Assembly: GCA_958296005.1 (NCBI GenBank)
Contig: CATQHQ010000001.1
Location: 1-64,000 of the forward strand
Direction of reading: 5' to 3'
Source: Longimicrobiales bacterium
GTDB lineage: Bacteria > Gemmatimonadota > Gemmatimonadetes > Longimicrobiales > Gaopeijiaceae
DNA length: 64,000 nt
Positions within the stretch are counted from its first letter, which is position 1; every line of letters begins with the position of its first letter. The notes under the pieces are model-generated. The model was not told the origin of the DNA, did no database searches, and saw only the letters and a list, made by a program, of their open reading frames with translations. This document shows, piece after piece, positions 31,563 to 40,201 of this stretch. Made by a program: the position numbers and the translations under genes.

Positions 31563-32750
31563 ATGACCACGCCAGCCAGTCCGCAGCCGCGGCGCGCCCT
31601 CGTTCGGGTCGCCGTCGAGCCTTCAGTGCTCCGGTGGGCGCGGGAGCGCTCGGGGAAAAGCATGGAGACGCTTGTGCGGCAGTTTCCCAAGTACCGGGAA
31701 TGGGAGGCCGGCGAGGTCGAGCCGACTTATCAGCAGCTCAAGCGCTTTGCCAAGACCACGTATACGCCGTTCGGAGTGATCGTCTCGGGCCGCCCGATGT
31801 CGGACGACCTGCCAATCGCCGACTTCCGCACAGTTGGCGGCAGGCAAGTCCTGCAGCCCAGCCCGCACTTGCTGGACACCGTCTACTTGTGCCAGAATCG
31901 GCAGGACTGGTACCACGAGTACGCGCTGGCGGAAGAGCACGATCCGGTGGAGTTCGTCGGGTCGGCCACACTGGAGGACGATCCCGTCCAAGTCGCTCAA
32001 GACATATCGGGGACGCTCGATTTCCGCGTAGACGATCGAAGGGACATTAAAAGCTGGAGCTTGGCAGTGCGACGTTTTGCGAACCGTGCCGAAGACCAGG
32101 GCGTGCTGGTGATGATCAACGGCGTCGTGGGCAACGATACGTCGCGCGCACTCGATCCCAGCGAGTTTCGGGGTTTCGCGCTCTCGGACGAGCTTGCGCC
32201 GCTTGTGTTCGTGAACGGCGCCGACGCGAAGGCGGCCCAGATGTTCACGCTGGCGCACGAGCTAGCGCACATCTGGCTGGGGGACACAGGCCTGTCAAAC
32301 GTCTCGCTGGCGACCAAGGCGAACCACCAGACCGAGAAATGGTGCAACCAAGTAGCGGCAGAACTGCTGGTTCCCTTGGACGTTCTACGTGAGCAGCACC
32401 GTCAAGACGAGAAGCTGAAGGGTGTCCTGCGACGCCTAGCGGCCTACTTCAAGGTCAGCTCGCTGGTCGTGCTTCGGCGGCTTCTTGACGCCGGATACCT
32501 GTCTCACCAAGAATTCCGAGCCGCCTACGACACCGAATTGCAGAAGCTTTCGGCAGTCAAGCGTGGATCGGGTGGCAACTTCTATCGGACGCAGACCGCT
32601 CGAGTTGGGAGACGCTTTGCCTCTGACTTGGTAGCCGACACGCTTAGAGGCAGGACGCTGTACACGGAGGCGTTCCACTTACTGGCTATTGCCAAGACCA
32701 CCACGTTTCGCAACATTGCATCTGAGCTAGAACTTATCTCAAAACCATGA
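31563..32750 (+). CDS. XRE-type HTH plus ImmA/IrrE metallopeptidase protein
   Basis: 395 residues. The N-terminal ~75 residues are a divergent XRE helix-turn-helix (VLRWARERSGKSMETL, then YREWEAGEVEPTYQQLKRFA). The central ImmA/IrrE zinc peptidase domain has HELAH in FTLAHELAHIWLG near residue 235, with a downstream Glu in QVAAELLVPLDVL. These proteins cleave or bind partner regulators and often act as the antitoxin/regulator part of a module with DUF4411. DUF4411 follows 27 bases downstream with a strong GGAGGAGG site. Here the pair sits between methyltransferase and helicase, suggesting it guards or regulates that system. Confidence 0.88.
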   Translation: MTTPASPQPRRALVRVAVEPSVLRWARERSGKSMETLVRQFPKYREWEAGEVEPTYQQLKRFAKTTYTPFGVIVSGRPMSDDLPIADFRTVGGRQVLQPSPHLLDTVYLCQNRQDWYHEYALAEEHDPVEFVGSATLEDDPVQVAQDISGTLDFRVDDRRDIKSWSLAVRRFANRAEDQGVLVMINGVVGNDTSRALDPSEFRGFALSDELAPLVFVNGADAKAAQMFTLAHELAHIWLGDTGLSNVSLATKANHQTEKWCNQVAAELLVPLDVLREQHRQDEKLKGVLRRLAAYFKVSSLVVLRRLLDAGYLSHQEFRAAYDTELQKLSAVKRGSGGNFYRTQTARVGRRFASDLVADTLRGRTLYTEAFHLLAIAKTTTFRNIASELELISKP

Positions 32751-32777
32751 GGTGGTTGTGGAGGAGGCGAGGCCGAA

Positions 32778-33269
32778 ATGGCCTACTTGCTTGATACCAA
32801 CGTCTTTATCGAGGCGCACGACCAGTACTACCATCCGGCCTGTTGTCCCGGATTTTGGGAGTGGCTGATTCACCGCAACCGGGATGGACTCGTGTACAGC
32901 ACAGCGGAAGTTCTTGATGAGCTTCGACGTCTAGACGACTGGGTGACCAAGTGGGCCACTACCGTTGGTTCTCATATCTTCCTGCCGATCGACAGTGCGG
33001 TGAATAGGGAGGTGGCCACCGTTCACGCGTGGGCGGCAACCAAGTACCATCGCGATACCGTGAAAAAGTTCATGAGTGGGGCGGACTCCTTCTTGGTGGC
33101 CCACGGCTTGGTCCACGGGTATACTGTCGTAACGCGCGAGCGTCCCGCTCCAGGATCAAAGAAGACCATTAAGCTTCCGGACGCATGCGAAGCCCTCGAC
33201 GTCAAGTGGCTTGGTCCCTTCGACATGCTCGAACGCGAAGGAGCCCGGTTCGTGCTGGCCAAGGCGTGA
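32778..33269 (+). CDS. DUF4411 PIN-like domain protein (probable toxin)
   Basis: 163 residues with the PIN-fold start MAYLLDTNVFIEA (first acidic residue), a mid Glu in TAEVLDELRRLDD, and a C-terminal acidic site in MSGADSFLVAHGLVHG, then VVTRERPAP. DUF4411 proteins are PIN-like and are usually paired with XRE-ImmA/IrrE proteins, as here, so an RNase toxin role is likely by family and context. Its TGA overlaps the ATG of the helicase (TGATG), placing the pair inside the defence operon. Confidence 0.85.
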   Translation: MAYLLDTNVFIEAHDQYYHPACCPGFWEWLIHRNRDGLVYSTAEVLDELRRLDDWVTKWATTVGSHIFLPIDSAVNREVATVHAWAATKYHRDTVKKFMSGADSFLVAHGLVHGYTVVTRERPAPGSKKTIKLPDACEALDVKWLGPFDMLEREGARFVLAKA

Positions 33270-36200
33270 TGTCCGGGTCGGCCGCGGAGGGATTCCCAAG
33301 CTTCGTCGACAATCGAAACGGCAACACCCTTGCGAGAGCCCTGGGCTCGTTGCTGGGCGTGGCGGACGCCGAACTCGCGGGCGAGCCGACCGTAGGCATT
33401 CCCGGAGAAGTCCGTATCGCCACCGCTTACTTCAGCCCGGCCGGGTTCGCCCAGATTGCGGACGAACTGGCGGCTGTCCCGATGGTTCGACTGTTGCTGG
33501 GGGCGGACTTGGCGGCGGGCGGCCTCTCGCCTTGCCGACGCCGGCTGGGCGAGCCGAAGGCCACTTTCGACCGGCGTTGCGTCGGCGAATGCCTAGCCCA
33601 TATGACGATCGAGCTTCGGCGGGAGCGCGACAGTCTTCCGTTCACCTATGCCGGGCGATCGAACCTAGCTACGCTGGCGAAGGCGCTGCGCTCGGGCAAC
33701 ATCGAAGTTCGCCGCTACGAGAAGGCGTTCCTTCACGCTAAAGCGTACGTCCTGACCAGGGGCGTGCTTGCCGGATCGTCCAACCTCACCGCCGCTGGTC
33801 TGACCACGAACCTGGAGCTCAGCCTTGGCCGCCACGACCCGGCCACAGTCGAACGGGCGAGACGTTGGTTCGACGATCTCTGGGAAGAGGCTGAGCCCTA
33901 TGACTTGGCCGACCTCTTCGAGGAGCTGCTTCAGCCACGAACGCCCTGGGAAGTTTTTCTCCGCGTCCTCTGGCAACTGTACGGCGACGAAGTGGACCGG
34001 GACGCCGAGGAAGACGAGAACCTGCCCCTGACCAGCTTCCAGAAGCACGGCGTGGCGCGTGCGTTGCGGCTGATCAAGACTACCGGTGGCGCCATCGTCG
34101 CCGACGAGGTGGGACTGGGGAAGACATTCATCGCGGGAGAGATCCTTCAGCTCTATCGCAGCCGGCGGCAACGCGTCTTGCTGATCTGTCCGGCTGCGTT
34201 GCGCGATACGACCTGGAAGAAATTCCTTTCCCAGTATCAGATCTTCGCCGAGTGCCTGTCGTACGAACAGTTGGCCAACGAAGCGCAACTTCGGCAGGAC
34301 GACGATGGGCAGGCGGGCGTCCAGCACTTGCAACGCCCTCTGGACGAGTACCAGTTGGTCATCGTAGACGAGGCTCACAACTATCGGAACCCCGACGCGC
34401 CAACGAGGGCGGCAACAATGAGGCGGCTCCTCTTCGGCCGTCGCCGCGACTTGTTGCTACTTACCGCGACTCCGGTCAACAACTCGCTTTGGGACCTCTA
34501 TCACCTGATCCGCTTCTTCCTGCGCCAGGACGCACATCTAGCGAACCAGGGAATCCTCTCGATCCGATCTCGGTTCGAAGCTGCGATGCGCCAGGATCCG
34601 TCGAATCTGAGCCCGGACCTGTTGTACCCGATCATTGACGCCACGACAGTCAAGCGCACCCGCGAGTTCGTGCGCAAGCATTATGCCGGCGACACCTTCT
34701 CGGGCCCAGACGGCCGCCGCCGCATCGAATTCCCGGTGCCCCGTGCGGTCACGGTCCGGTACGCCCTGGACGAGCGCATGCCCGGCTTCTTCGACCGCCT
34801 CGAGGAGGCCCTCGATCCCGACGGCGAGGACGCAGTTTCCTTTGCTCGCTATACCCCCGACGCCTACCTACTGGACGGTTGCGATCTGGAGGAAGACGCT
34901 CAGTCCCGCGCTCTGGTGGGGCTGTTGCGGTCGGGCCTACTGAAGCGCTTCGAGTCGTCGGCGTACGCCTTCAGAAAAACGGTCGAACGCATGGCCGACA
35001 TGCACGACGTCTTCCTCGAAGCTCTGGACGCCGGACACGTGGTGACCACGGCCTTTCTGAGGGAGCTCTCGGCCGACGACGAGGCCGGACTGGAAGACTT
35101 GCTGGCAACCGCGAGCGACGACCCCGACGGGCGGTTCGTGTCAAACGCGGCCCTCTACGACGTCGATCGGCTTCGACCACAGGTGGTGCAGGACCGTGAT
35201 CTCCTCCGGCAAATGGCCGCCGACGCAGCTCAGATCACGCCCGAGCGGGACCCCAAGCTGAGGGCGCTAGCGGCAGCTCTGGCAGCGATAGCCGAGCAGG
35301 CGGAAGAGCAGGCTAGCCACGCTCGCGACGAACGGCAGAAGCGAAAAGTCTTGGTGTTCTCGTCTTATGCCGACACCGTGGAATGGATACGCAACTACTT
35401 GGCTGGCGCCGTGAAGAAGCATTCCGCCCTGGATCCGTACCGCGGTCGCATCGCGACTGTGACGGGTGCAGACCGCAGCGCCGCCGAGTCCCGTTTGCAA
35501 GCGGTCCAGGGCTTCGCTCCTGTGTCCATGGGTGCACCCGCGGGGCCGACGGCAGACCGCTTTGACGTTCTGGTGTCCACTGACGTGCTGGCAGAGGGCG
35601 TCAACCTCCAGCAGTGCCGCCATGTCGTCAACTTCGATATGCCGTGGAACCCCATGCGCCTCGTTCAGCGCCACGGCCGCATCGACCGGATTGGCAGTCC
35701 GCACAGTCGCGTCTTCTTGCGAACGATTTTCCCGGTAGATCGGCTCGACCGGCTACTGAACCTGGAACAGCGCATCCTTGCGAAGCTGGCGATGGCGGCA
35801 GCAAGCGTAGGCGTGGCGGCGCCAATCGAGGGAGCGGCGCACGGCAGCCAGGTATTCACGGAGACTCGCGAGGAGATTGAGAAGCTGTTGCGCGAGGACG
35901 CCTCCCTGTTCGAGCGTGGCGGGACCGCCGGAGCGGCCCAGACCGGCGAGGAGTACCGTCAGACGTTGCGCAAGGCGCTCCAGATAGACCGCGACCGGAT
36001 CGTGACGATGCCGTGGAAGACCGGTTCCGGGATGATCAAGGGGCGCCGCCGGGGCATCTTCTTCTGCGCCGTCGTCGGCCATGGTACGAAGCTGAAGCGA
36101 ACCTACTTGCGCTTCGTCCCAGCCGACGCCGACTGGACGCCAGATCTCTCGGCCTCTATCGAGGTTGAGGTCGGGGCCTGCCTACGTCTGGTCGAGTGCG

Positions 36201-36661
36201 AAGAGAACACCCCAACTTGGTTCCCCACGGTGGTGCGGGAGCGGGCCTACGATTTCTGGGAAGTCGCCCGCCAGGACGTCTGGGAACACTGGATGCGCGA
36301 GACCGACCCTGCAAACCTCCAGCCCAGGCTTCGTCCGCTGAACCGGCAGGTAGCAGACTTCATCCGGGACAATCCACCCTCCGGCGTGCCCGAGGAGCGT
36401 GTTCGACGCGCTCTGGAAGTGCTGGAATCTCCCTGGCCCCGACGCGAGGAGATGATGTTGCGGCGGTGGTTCGGCTCAGGCAGTCAGCCGGAGGCCGATC
36501 CGTCCGAGCGGCCACGCGGACCCGCCTTGTCGCACCACGTGATCGACCGTGTCCTGGACACGGGACTGGAGCCCCTGCAGCCGCCTCCCGTGTTGCCGAT
36601 CATCGAGCCGACGGAGGTGGAGCTGATCTGCTGGATGGGGATCGAGACTGAAGCCCCGTAG
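33269..36661 (+). CDS. PLD-nuclease/SNF2-type helicase fusion (defence effector)
   Basis: 1130 residues from ATG 33269. The N-terminal phospholipase-D-like domain has H-x-K near residue 156 (HAKAYVLTRGVLAGSSNL) with the following AGLTTNLELSLG. A superfamily 2 SNF2/RapA-type motor follows: Walker A DEVGLGKTFIAGE near 280, DEAH in VIVDEAHNYRN near 366, TATPVNNSLWDL near 400, FSSYADTVEWIRNYL, STDVLAEGVNLQQ and QRHGRIDRIG near 800. The C-terminal ~250 residues are unassigned. Only one HKN motif is seen, so the nuclease may work as a dimer. Such PLD-helicases act with adenine methyltransferases in restriction-like anti-phage systems. It converges with the lipoprotein gene 1 base downstream. Confidence 0.88.
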   Translation: MSGSAAEGFPSFVDNRNGNTLARALGSLLGVADAELAGEPTVGIPGEVRIATAYFSPAGFAQIADELAAVPMVRLLLGADLAAGGLSPCRRRLGEPKATFDRRCVGECLAHMTIELRRERDSLPFTYAGRSNLATLAKALRSGNIEVRRYEKAFLHAKAYVLTRGVLAGSSNLTAAGLTTNLELSLGRHDPATVERARRWFDDLWEEAEPYDLADLFEELLQPRTPWEVFLRVLWQLYGDEVDRDAEEDENLPLTSFQKHGVARALRLIKTTGGAIVADEVGLGKTFIAGEILQLYRSRRQRVLLICPAALRDTTWKKFLSQYQIFAECLSYEQLANEAQLRQDDDGQAGVQHLQRPLDEYQLVIVDEAHNYRNPDAPTRAATMRRLLFGRRRDLLLLTATPVNNSLWDLYHLIRFFLRQDAHLANQGILSIRSRFEAAMRQDPSNLSPDLLYPIIDATTVKRTREFVRKHYAGDTFSGPDGRRRIEFPVPRAVTVRYALDERMPGFFDRLEEALDPDGEDAVSFARYTPDAYLLDGCDLEEDAQSRALVGLLRSGLLKRFESSAYAFRKTVERMADMHDVFLEALDAGHVVTTAFLRELSADDEAGLEDLLATASDDPDGRFVSNAALYDVDRLRPQVVQDRDLLRQMAADAAQITPERDPKLRALAAALAAIAEQAEEQASHARDERQKRKVLVFSSYADTVEWIRNYLAGAVKKHSALDPYRGRIATVTGADRSAAESRLQAVQGFAPVSMGAPAGPTADRFDVLVSTDVLAEGVNLQQCRHVVNFDMPWNPMRLVQRHGRIDRIGSPHSRVFLRTIFPVDRLDRLLNLEQRILAKLAMAAASVGVAAPIEGAAHGSQVFTETREEIEKLLREDASLFERGGTAGAAQTGEEYRQTLRKALQIDRDRIVTMPWKTGSGMIKGRRRGIFFCAVVGHGTKLKRTYLRFVPADADWTPDLSASIEVEVGACLRLVECEENTPTWFPTVVRERAYDFWEVARQDVWEHWMRETDPANLQPRLRPLNRQVADFIRDNPPSGVPEERVRRALEVLESPWPRREEMMLRRWFGSGSQPEADPSERPRGPALSHHVIDRVLDTGLEPLQPPPVLPIIEPTEVELICWMGIETEAP

Positions 36662-36662
36662 A

Positions 36663-37010
36663 CTAGCCTACCTCCGCGTGGGCACTCCACGTTTCGAAGG
36701 ACTGGCCAGCGGCCGGCAGGCGGATGTCGATCGTCTCTCCTGGCGCGACGTTGACTGGCGTGGTCGGGCCGAGTTCCGCGCCGTTGGAAAGGTGTATCTC
36801 GACGCGGACCCTGGACAAGATGGCGTTCGTTGTGTTTTCGGCGGTGCCGACGAAGGCGGTCGCCGCGCTGTCGTAGCGGAGAATTAGGCGACAGCCCTTT
36901 CGGACCTGGTCGTAGGTCTGGTCCTTCGTCAGCTGCACCCCCGATTCCTCGTCATCGTCGCCGGGCTCCGATGGGCCAGCGCAGGCGACGACGAGTGCCG
37001 TCGCAAGCAC
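36663..37010 (-). CDS. FxLYD-type lipoprotein, short paralogue
   Basis: About 115 residues from the GTG at 37010. The mature part carries FVGTAENTTNAILSRVRVEI, LSNGAELGPTTPVNVAPGE and a terminal FETWSAHAEVG, the same beta-sandwich pattern as its neighbour, so they are tandem paralogues. The lipobox is ALVVACAG. The start is uncertain: the GTG gives an unusually short uncharged signal. The frame stays open upstream to a non-standard CTG near the neighbour's stop, which would supply a longer hydrophobic core. Expected on the periplasmic side of a membrane; function unknown. Confidence 0.7.
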   Translation of the reverse strand: MLATALVVACAGPSEPGDDDEESGVQLTKDQTYDQVRKGCRLILRYDSAATAFVGTAENTTNAILSRVRVEIHLSNGAELGPTTPVNVAPGETIDIRLPAAGQSFETWSAHAEVG

Positions 37011-37072
37011 TACGCCGCACGCGACAGCGCCCAGCGGCTCTGGAACACCCTGGCGGACGCCATCCGTCAGCC

Positions 37073-37588
37073 CTAGTTGCCGTGTTCGCGCGACTCCTTG
37101 CCCTCGCCGGACTCACGTCCCTCGTGCTCGCCGTCTTCGCCCTCGTGCTCATCTTCGCCCTCGGCGCCGCCCACTTCGGCATGGGCGCTCCAGGTCTCGA
37201 AGGGTTCCCCAGAAGCTTCCAACGACACGGGCCGGCTCTCGCCTGGACCCAAGTCGCCCGGGGTCGTCGGGCCAAGCTCGACGCCGTTGGACAGATGGAC
37301 CTCCACCCGCACGCGGCTCAGCGGCTCCTCGCTGACGTTCTCCACGGTGCCCATGAAGGAGTTCATCTCTTCATGGTATTCGAGCACCAAGCGCGTGCCC
37401 GCACGCTCTTGGTCGTAGGTCTGGTCCTTGGCCAGCTGCTCGGCCGACTCCTCGTGGCCCTCGGGCGCCGCCATGACTTCAACCTCTTCGGACTCGTAGC
37501 TGGGCGCGTCTTCGCCGCCGCCGGACGGGCCGCACGCAACCAGAAGGGCTGCCGTCGCTGCCACCAGGAATCTCATGTTCTTCTTCAT
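37073..37588 (-). CDS. FxLYD-type lipoprotein, long paralogue
   Basis: 171 residues from ATG 37588 (MKKNMRFLVAATAALLVAC), preceded by GAAAGG. Lipobox LVACG near residue 19. A Glu-rich linker follows, then the conserved domain (MNSFMGTVENVSEEPLSRVR, LSNGVELGPTTPGDLGPGES, FETWSAHAEVG) and an acidic His/Glu/Gly tail of about 30 residues (EGEDEHEGEDGEHEG) that could bind metal ions. The tail is absent from the downstream paralogue. The family is a small surface or periplasmic lipoprotein of unknown role. It is read away from the AT-rich patch and the Fic gene. Confidence 0.8.
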   Translation of the reverse strand: MKKNMRFLVAATAALLVACGPSGGGEDAPSYESEEVEVMAAPEGHEESAEQLAKDQTYDQERAGTRLVLEYHEEMNSFMGTVENVSEEPLSRVRVEVHLSNGVELGPTTPGDLGPGESRPVSLEASGEPFETWSAHAEVGGAEGEDEHEGEDGEHEGRESGEGKESREHGN

Positions 37589-37753
37589 TTTGCTTTCGCC
37601 TTTCTTCACGGGGGGTGTCCTCCAAGAACTATAGCCCAGGTCACGGATCGCAGGTACCCTGCCAGCGCATCGTAATTCCGCGTCCGCTGCCGGTGACCGA
37701 GCCGCGGAAGCCGAGCGGCCCCAGGGGGGTCCAGTGCCCACCAAGTATGTCGT

Positions 37754-37843
37754 CAAATAATGAGCGATATTACACCAGATGATTTCCCTAACATGCTATA
37801 TATAGGTATCTTACATCGTCAAGACTATTGCCAAATAACGAGC
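37754..37843. repeat. AT-rich patch bounded by imperfect 12-base direct repeats
   Basis: CAAATAATGAGC at 37754-37765 and CAAATAACGAGC at 37832-37843 differ at one base and flank about 66 bases that are mostly A/T, unlike the GC-rich surroundings. The patch ends just before the Fic gene start. It could be a promoter/operator for fic, a target-site scar, or an old attachment site. No recombinase lies nearby. Confidence 0.4.
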
Positions 37844-37848
37844 CGCGG

Positions 37849-39048
37849 ATGGACTGGAACAGCTTCTGCTTCAACTACAGGATCGAGATGCACCCTCGGA
37901 GGCTCCTCGGGCTTCTGGTGCGGATCGACGGGTACCGGGAGGCCGCGCGCAACCTTGTCCTGCCGCCGGAGTGGAGGGATCGGCTCAACCGCCTCAACCG
38001 AATCCGGGCGGTCCGCGGTACCACCGGGCTGGAGGGAAGCCCGCTCTCCGAGGATCAGGTGGCCCAGCTTCTGGACGGGGAGACCGGCGTTGCGGCCGAG
38101 ACGGATGCTATGGCCGGCACGTTGGACGAGCTCGCTGTCCGAAACGCCGGGGCCGCGCAGGAGTGGGTCAGGTCCAGGTTCGGAAGCGGAAGGCCGCCGC
38201 TGACCACGAGCGACATCCTCCACCTGCACCAACTGACGACGACGGGCTCCGACGAGACGAGCAACGTGCCGGGCCGGTTCCGAACTCACGACGTGACGGT
38301 CGGAACGAAGGACCTGGGCGGCGTCCACAGCTGCGCCCCGCATTCCTGGGTCGAGCGGCTGACCGGCCAGTTCGTGGCCTTCATCAACTCCCGGCAGGTG
38401 CGCGACGAGCACCCGGTGGTGCAAGCCCTCCTCGCCCACTTCTTCCTCGTCACGATCCATCCCTTCGGCGACGGGAACGGTCGGGTCTCGCGGCTCGTGG
38501 AGGCCGCCGTCCTCCACGAAGGCGGGTACAACGTCCACGGCTTCTACGGCCTGTCCAACTTCTTCTACCGTCACGGCAACGAGTACAAGCGCCTCCTTCA
38601 GACGTGCCGGCAGTGTTGGCCGGCCAATGTGGCACCGTTCGTGAAGTTCGGGTTGGAGGGCTTCGCGAGCGAACTCGGCGGCATCAACAACTTCATCCAG
38701 ACGAAGCTCAACCGCCTGGTCTACCGCGACATGATGGCGAGGGCGGCCGACATCAGAACCGGGAGGCGTCGCAGGCTCCTCAGCCAGCGTGAACTCGGGC
38801 TGCTCGTCTTCCTCCTCCAAGAAACTGAGCCCAATGACCCTTTCGCCGCCGAACCCTCGCGACAGGTTGCGCTGACGGAGCTGATGCGTTCGCCGTTCGT
38901 GCAACACGTGTACCGGCACGTGACCCGTCGCACCTTCATCCGAGAACTGACGCGCCTCGCCGACCACGGGTTCATCCGCTTCGAGCACTACCCGGAGAGC
39001 GGCAACTCCACGGTGCAGATCGACTTCGATGCGATCGGCAAGTACTAG
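37849..39048 (+). CDS. Fic-family AMP-transferase-like protein
   Basis: 399 residues from ATG 37849 (MDWNSFCFNYRIEM); a TTG 7 codons upstream is the alternative. The Fic active site HPFGDGNGR lies at about residue 204, complete with catalytic His. An N-terminal inhibitory motif of the S/T-x-x-x-E-G type is visible in RGTTGLEGS, which by family knowledge blocks ATP binding until released (class II). The C-terminal ~110 residues form a winged-helix-like domain (SQRELGLLVFLLQ). Fic proteins transfer AMP from ATP to hydroxyls on target proteins. It stands alone next to the AT-rich patch; a regulatory or toxin role is open. Confidence 0.88.
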   Translation: MDWNSFCFNYRIEMHPRRLLGLLVRIDGYREAARNLVLPPEWRDRLNRLNRIRAVRGTTGLEGSPLSEDQVAQLLDGETGVAAETDAMAGTLDELAVRNAGAAQEWVRSRFGSGRPPLTTSDILHLHQLTTTGSDETSNVPGRFRTHDVTVGTKDLGGVHSCAPHSWVERLTGQFVAFINSRQVRDEHPVVQALLAHFFLVTIHPFGDGNGRVSRLVEAAVLHEGGYNVHGFYGLSNFFYRHGNEYKRLLQTCRQCWPANVAPFVKFGLEGFASELGGINNFIQTKLNRLVYRDMMARAADIRTGRRRRLLSQRELGLLVFLLQETEPNDPFAAEPSRQVALTELMRSPFVQHVYRHVTRRTFIRELTRLADHGFIRFEHYPESGNSTVQIDFDAIGKY

Positions 39049-39085
39049 CTGGCTGGGTGCAAACGCTTACGCCCGCTTGCCGACC

Positions 39086-40201
39086 TCACCCCGGAAACAG
39101 CGACCGGTCGATCCCCGGGACGATCTTCAGCGCATTCTCGTAGTAGATCTTGCGCAGCACTTCGTCGGGCAGTCCTAGGCCGTACATCTGCCAGAAGGCG
39201 TGGTAGCGGCGGTAGTAGTCGAAGTAGTCGTCGGTCGTCTCGAAGACGCGGAAGTAGGTGTGGAACTCTTCCTGGTTGTAGGAATCCTTGCCCATCAGCA
39301 CCCGGTCCTGATACTCGATCAGCCATTCGCGGGCGAAGCGGGGCTGCCGACCGAGCTCGTAAACGACGGCGCCCAGGCCGACGTACATGTTGGGAGTTTC
39401 GTCCAGAACGCGCCCGAGGCGAGCCAGGTCGTGGCCCAGCCAGCCCAGGTGGGCGGCGATGAAGTTGGTGTTCGGATGAGCGCGGAAGAGGTTGTGCTGC
39501 TCGCCGATGATCTGCTCGAACGGCGGGTACGCTCCAGGCGGACGGATGCGCCGGGGCCGCAGCTTTAGTTCCAGCCAGCGCTCGTTGAAGGGGTCGTGGG
39601 GCTGCCAGAACTCGGCCGGGTCCGCGGAGTGTATGAGGACGGGGATGCCCAGCTCGCCGGCCTTCTCCCACAGCGGCGCGAGCCGGGGGTCGTCCACGGG
39701 GATGCGCTCTCCGTCGATGTCCCGGGTGTCCATTCCCAAGCCCTTGAAGATCTTCAAGCCGACGGCGCCGTTCCCCGCGTCTTCCGCCAGCTGGGCGGCA
39801 GCCCGTTCGCCCCAACCGGGCTCTCCCACACCGCGGAAGTCAGTGTTGGCGAAGAAGACGAAGCGCCCGGGGTGGCGGCCCGCCATGTTCTCCAGCCCCT
39901 GAACGAGCGCCGCGCCGCTTCGCCCCGACAGGTTCACCATGACCGCCATGTTGAGCTCGTCCATCTCCGCGACCAGGCGCGCCACGGCCTCGGCAGAGAT
40001 CCCCGTGCCCCGCTGGTGGCCGTGGACGTCGACAAACGGGAACCGCGCTCGGGTAAGCGGGTTTTCGGGCACGACCAGCGTGTTGCGCGGCTGGTACTCT
40101 TCGACGGTGACGTCCTGGGCGAGGAGGGGACCGCCGCCGCCAGCGAGCGAGACGACGGCCAAGCCGCCAAGCACGCCGCCAACCAGGAGAGGCGTCTTCA
40201 T
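39086..40201 (-). CDS. Secreted amidohydrolase (amidohydrolase-2 family)
   Basis: 371 residues from ATG 40201. A signal peptide (LLVGGVLGGLAVVSLAGGG) ends near LLAQD. TIM-barrel metal sites: VDVHGHQRG near residue 60 (HxH variant), LIHSADP, FIAAHLGWLGHD and a late MGKDSYN Asp. These match the amidohydrolase-2 group of decarboxylases and hydrolases (ACMSD/PMI-like), but a signal peptide points to a periplasmic enzyme of unknown substrate. The ATG overlaps the stop of the upstream methyltransferase (ATGA). Confidence 0.85.
   Translation of the reverse strand: MKTPLLVGGVLGGLAVVSLAGGGGPLLAQDVTVEEYQPRNTLVVPENPLTRARFPFVDVHGHQRGTGISAEAVARLVAEMDELNMAVMVNLSGRSGAALVQGLENMAGRHPGRFVFFANTDFRGVGEPGWGERAAAQLAEDAGNGAVGLKIFKGLGMDTRDIDGERIPVDDPRLAPLWEKAGELGIPVLIHSADPAEFWQPHDPFNERWLELKLRPRRIRPPGAYPPFEQIIGEQHNLFRAHPNTNFIAAHLGWLGHDLARLGRVLDETPNMYVGLGAVVYELGRQPRFAREWLIEYQDRVLMGKDSYNQEEFHTYFRVFETTDDYFDYYRRYHAFWQMYGLGLPDEVLRKIYYENALKIVPGIDRSLFPG

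Noticed and set aside
27368-36661. Complete BREX or DISARM system
   Set aside because: No pglZ, brxC, brxL, drmA or drmB is present. Only methyltransferase and PLD-helicase parts resemble those systems.
37760-38203. Alternative + strand frame starting in the AT-rich patch
   Set aside because: It overlaps the Fic gene in another frame and becomes Arg/Ser-rich shadow after about 30 codons.
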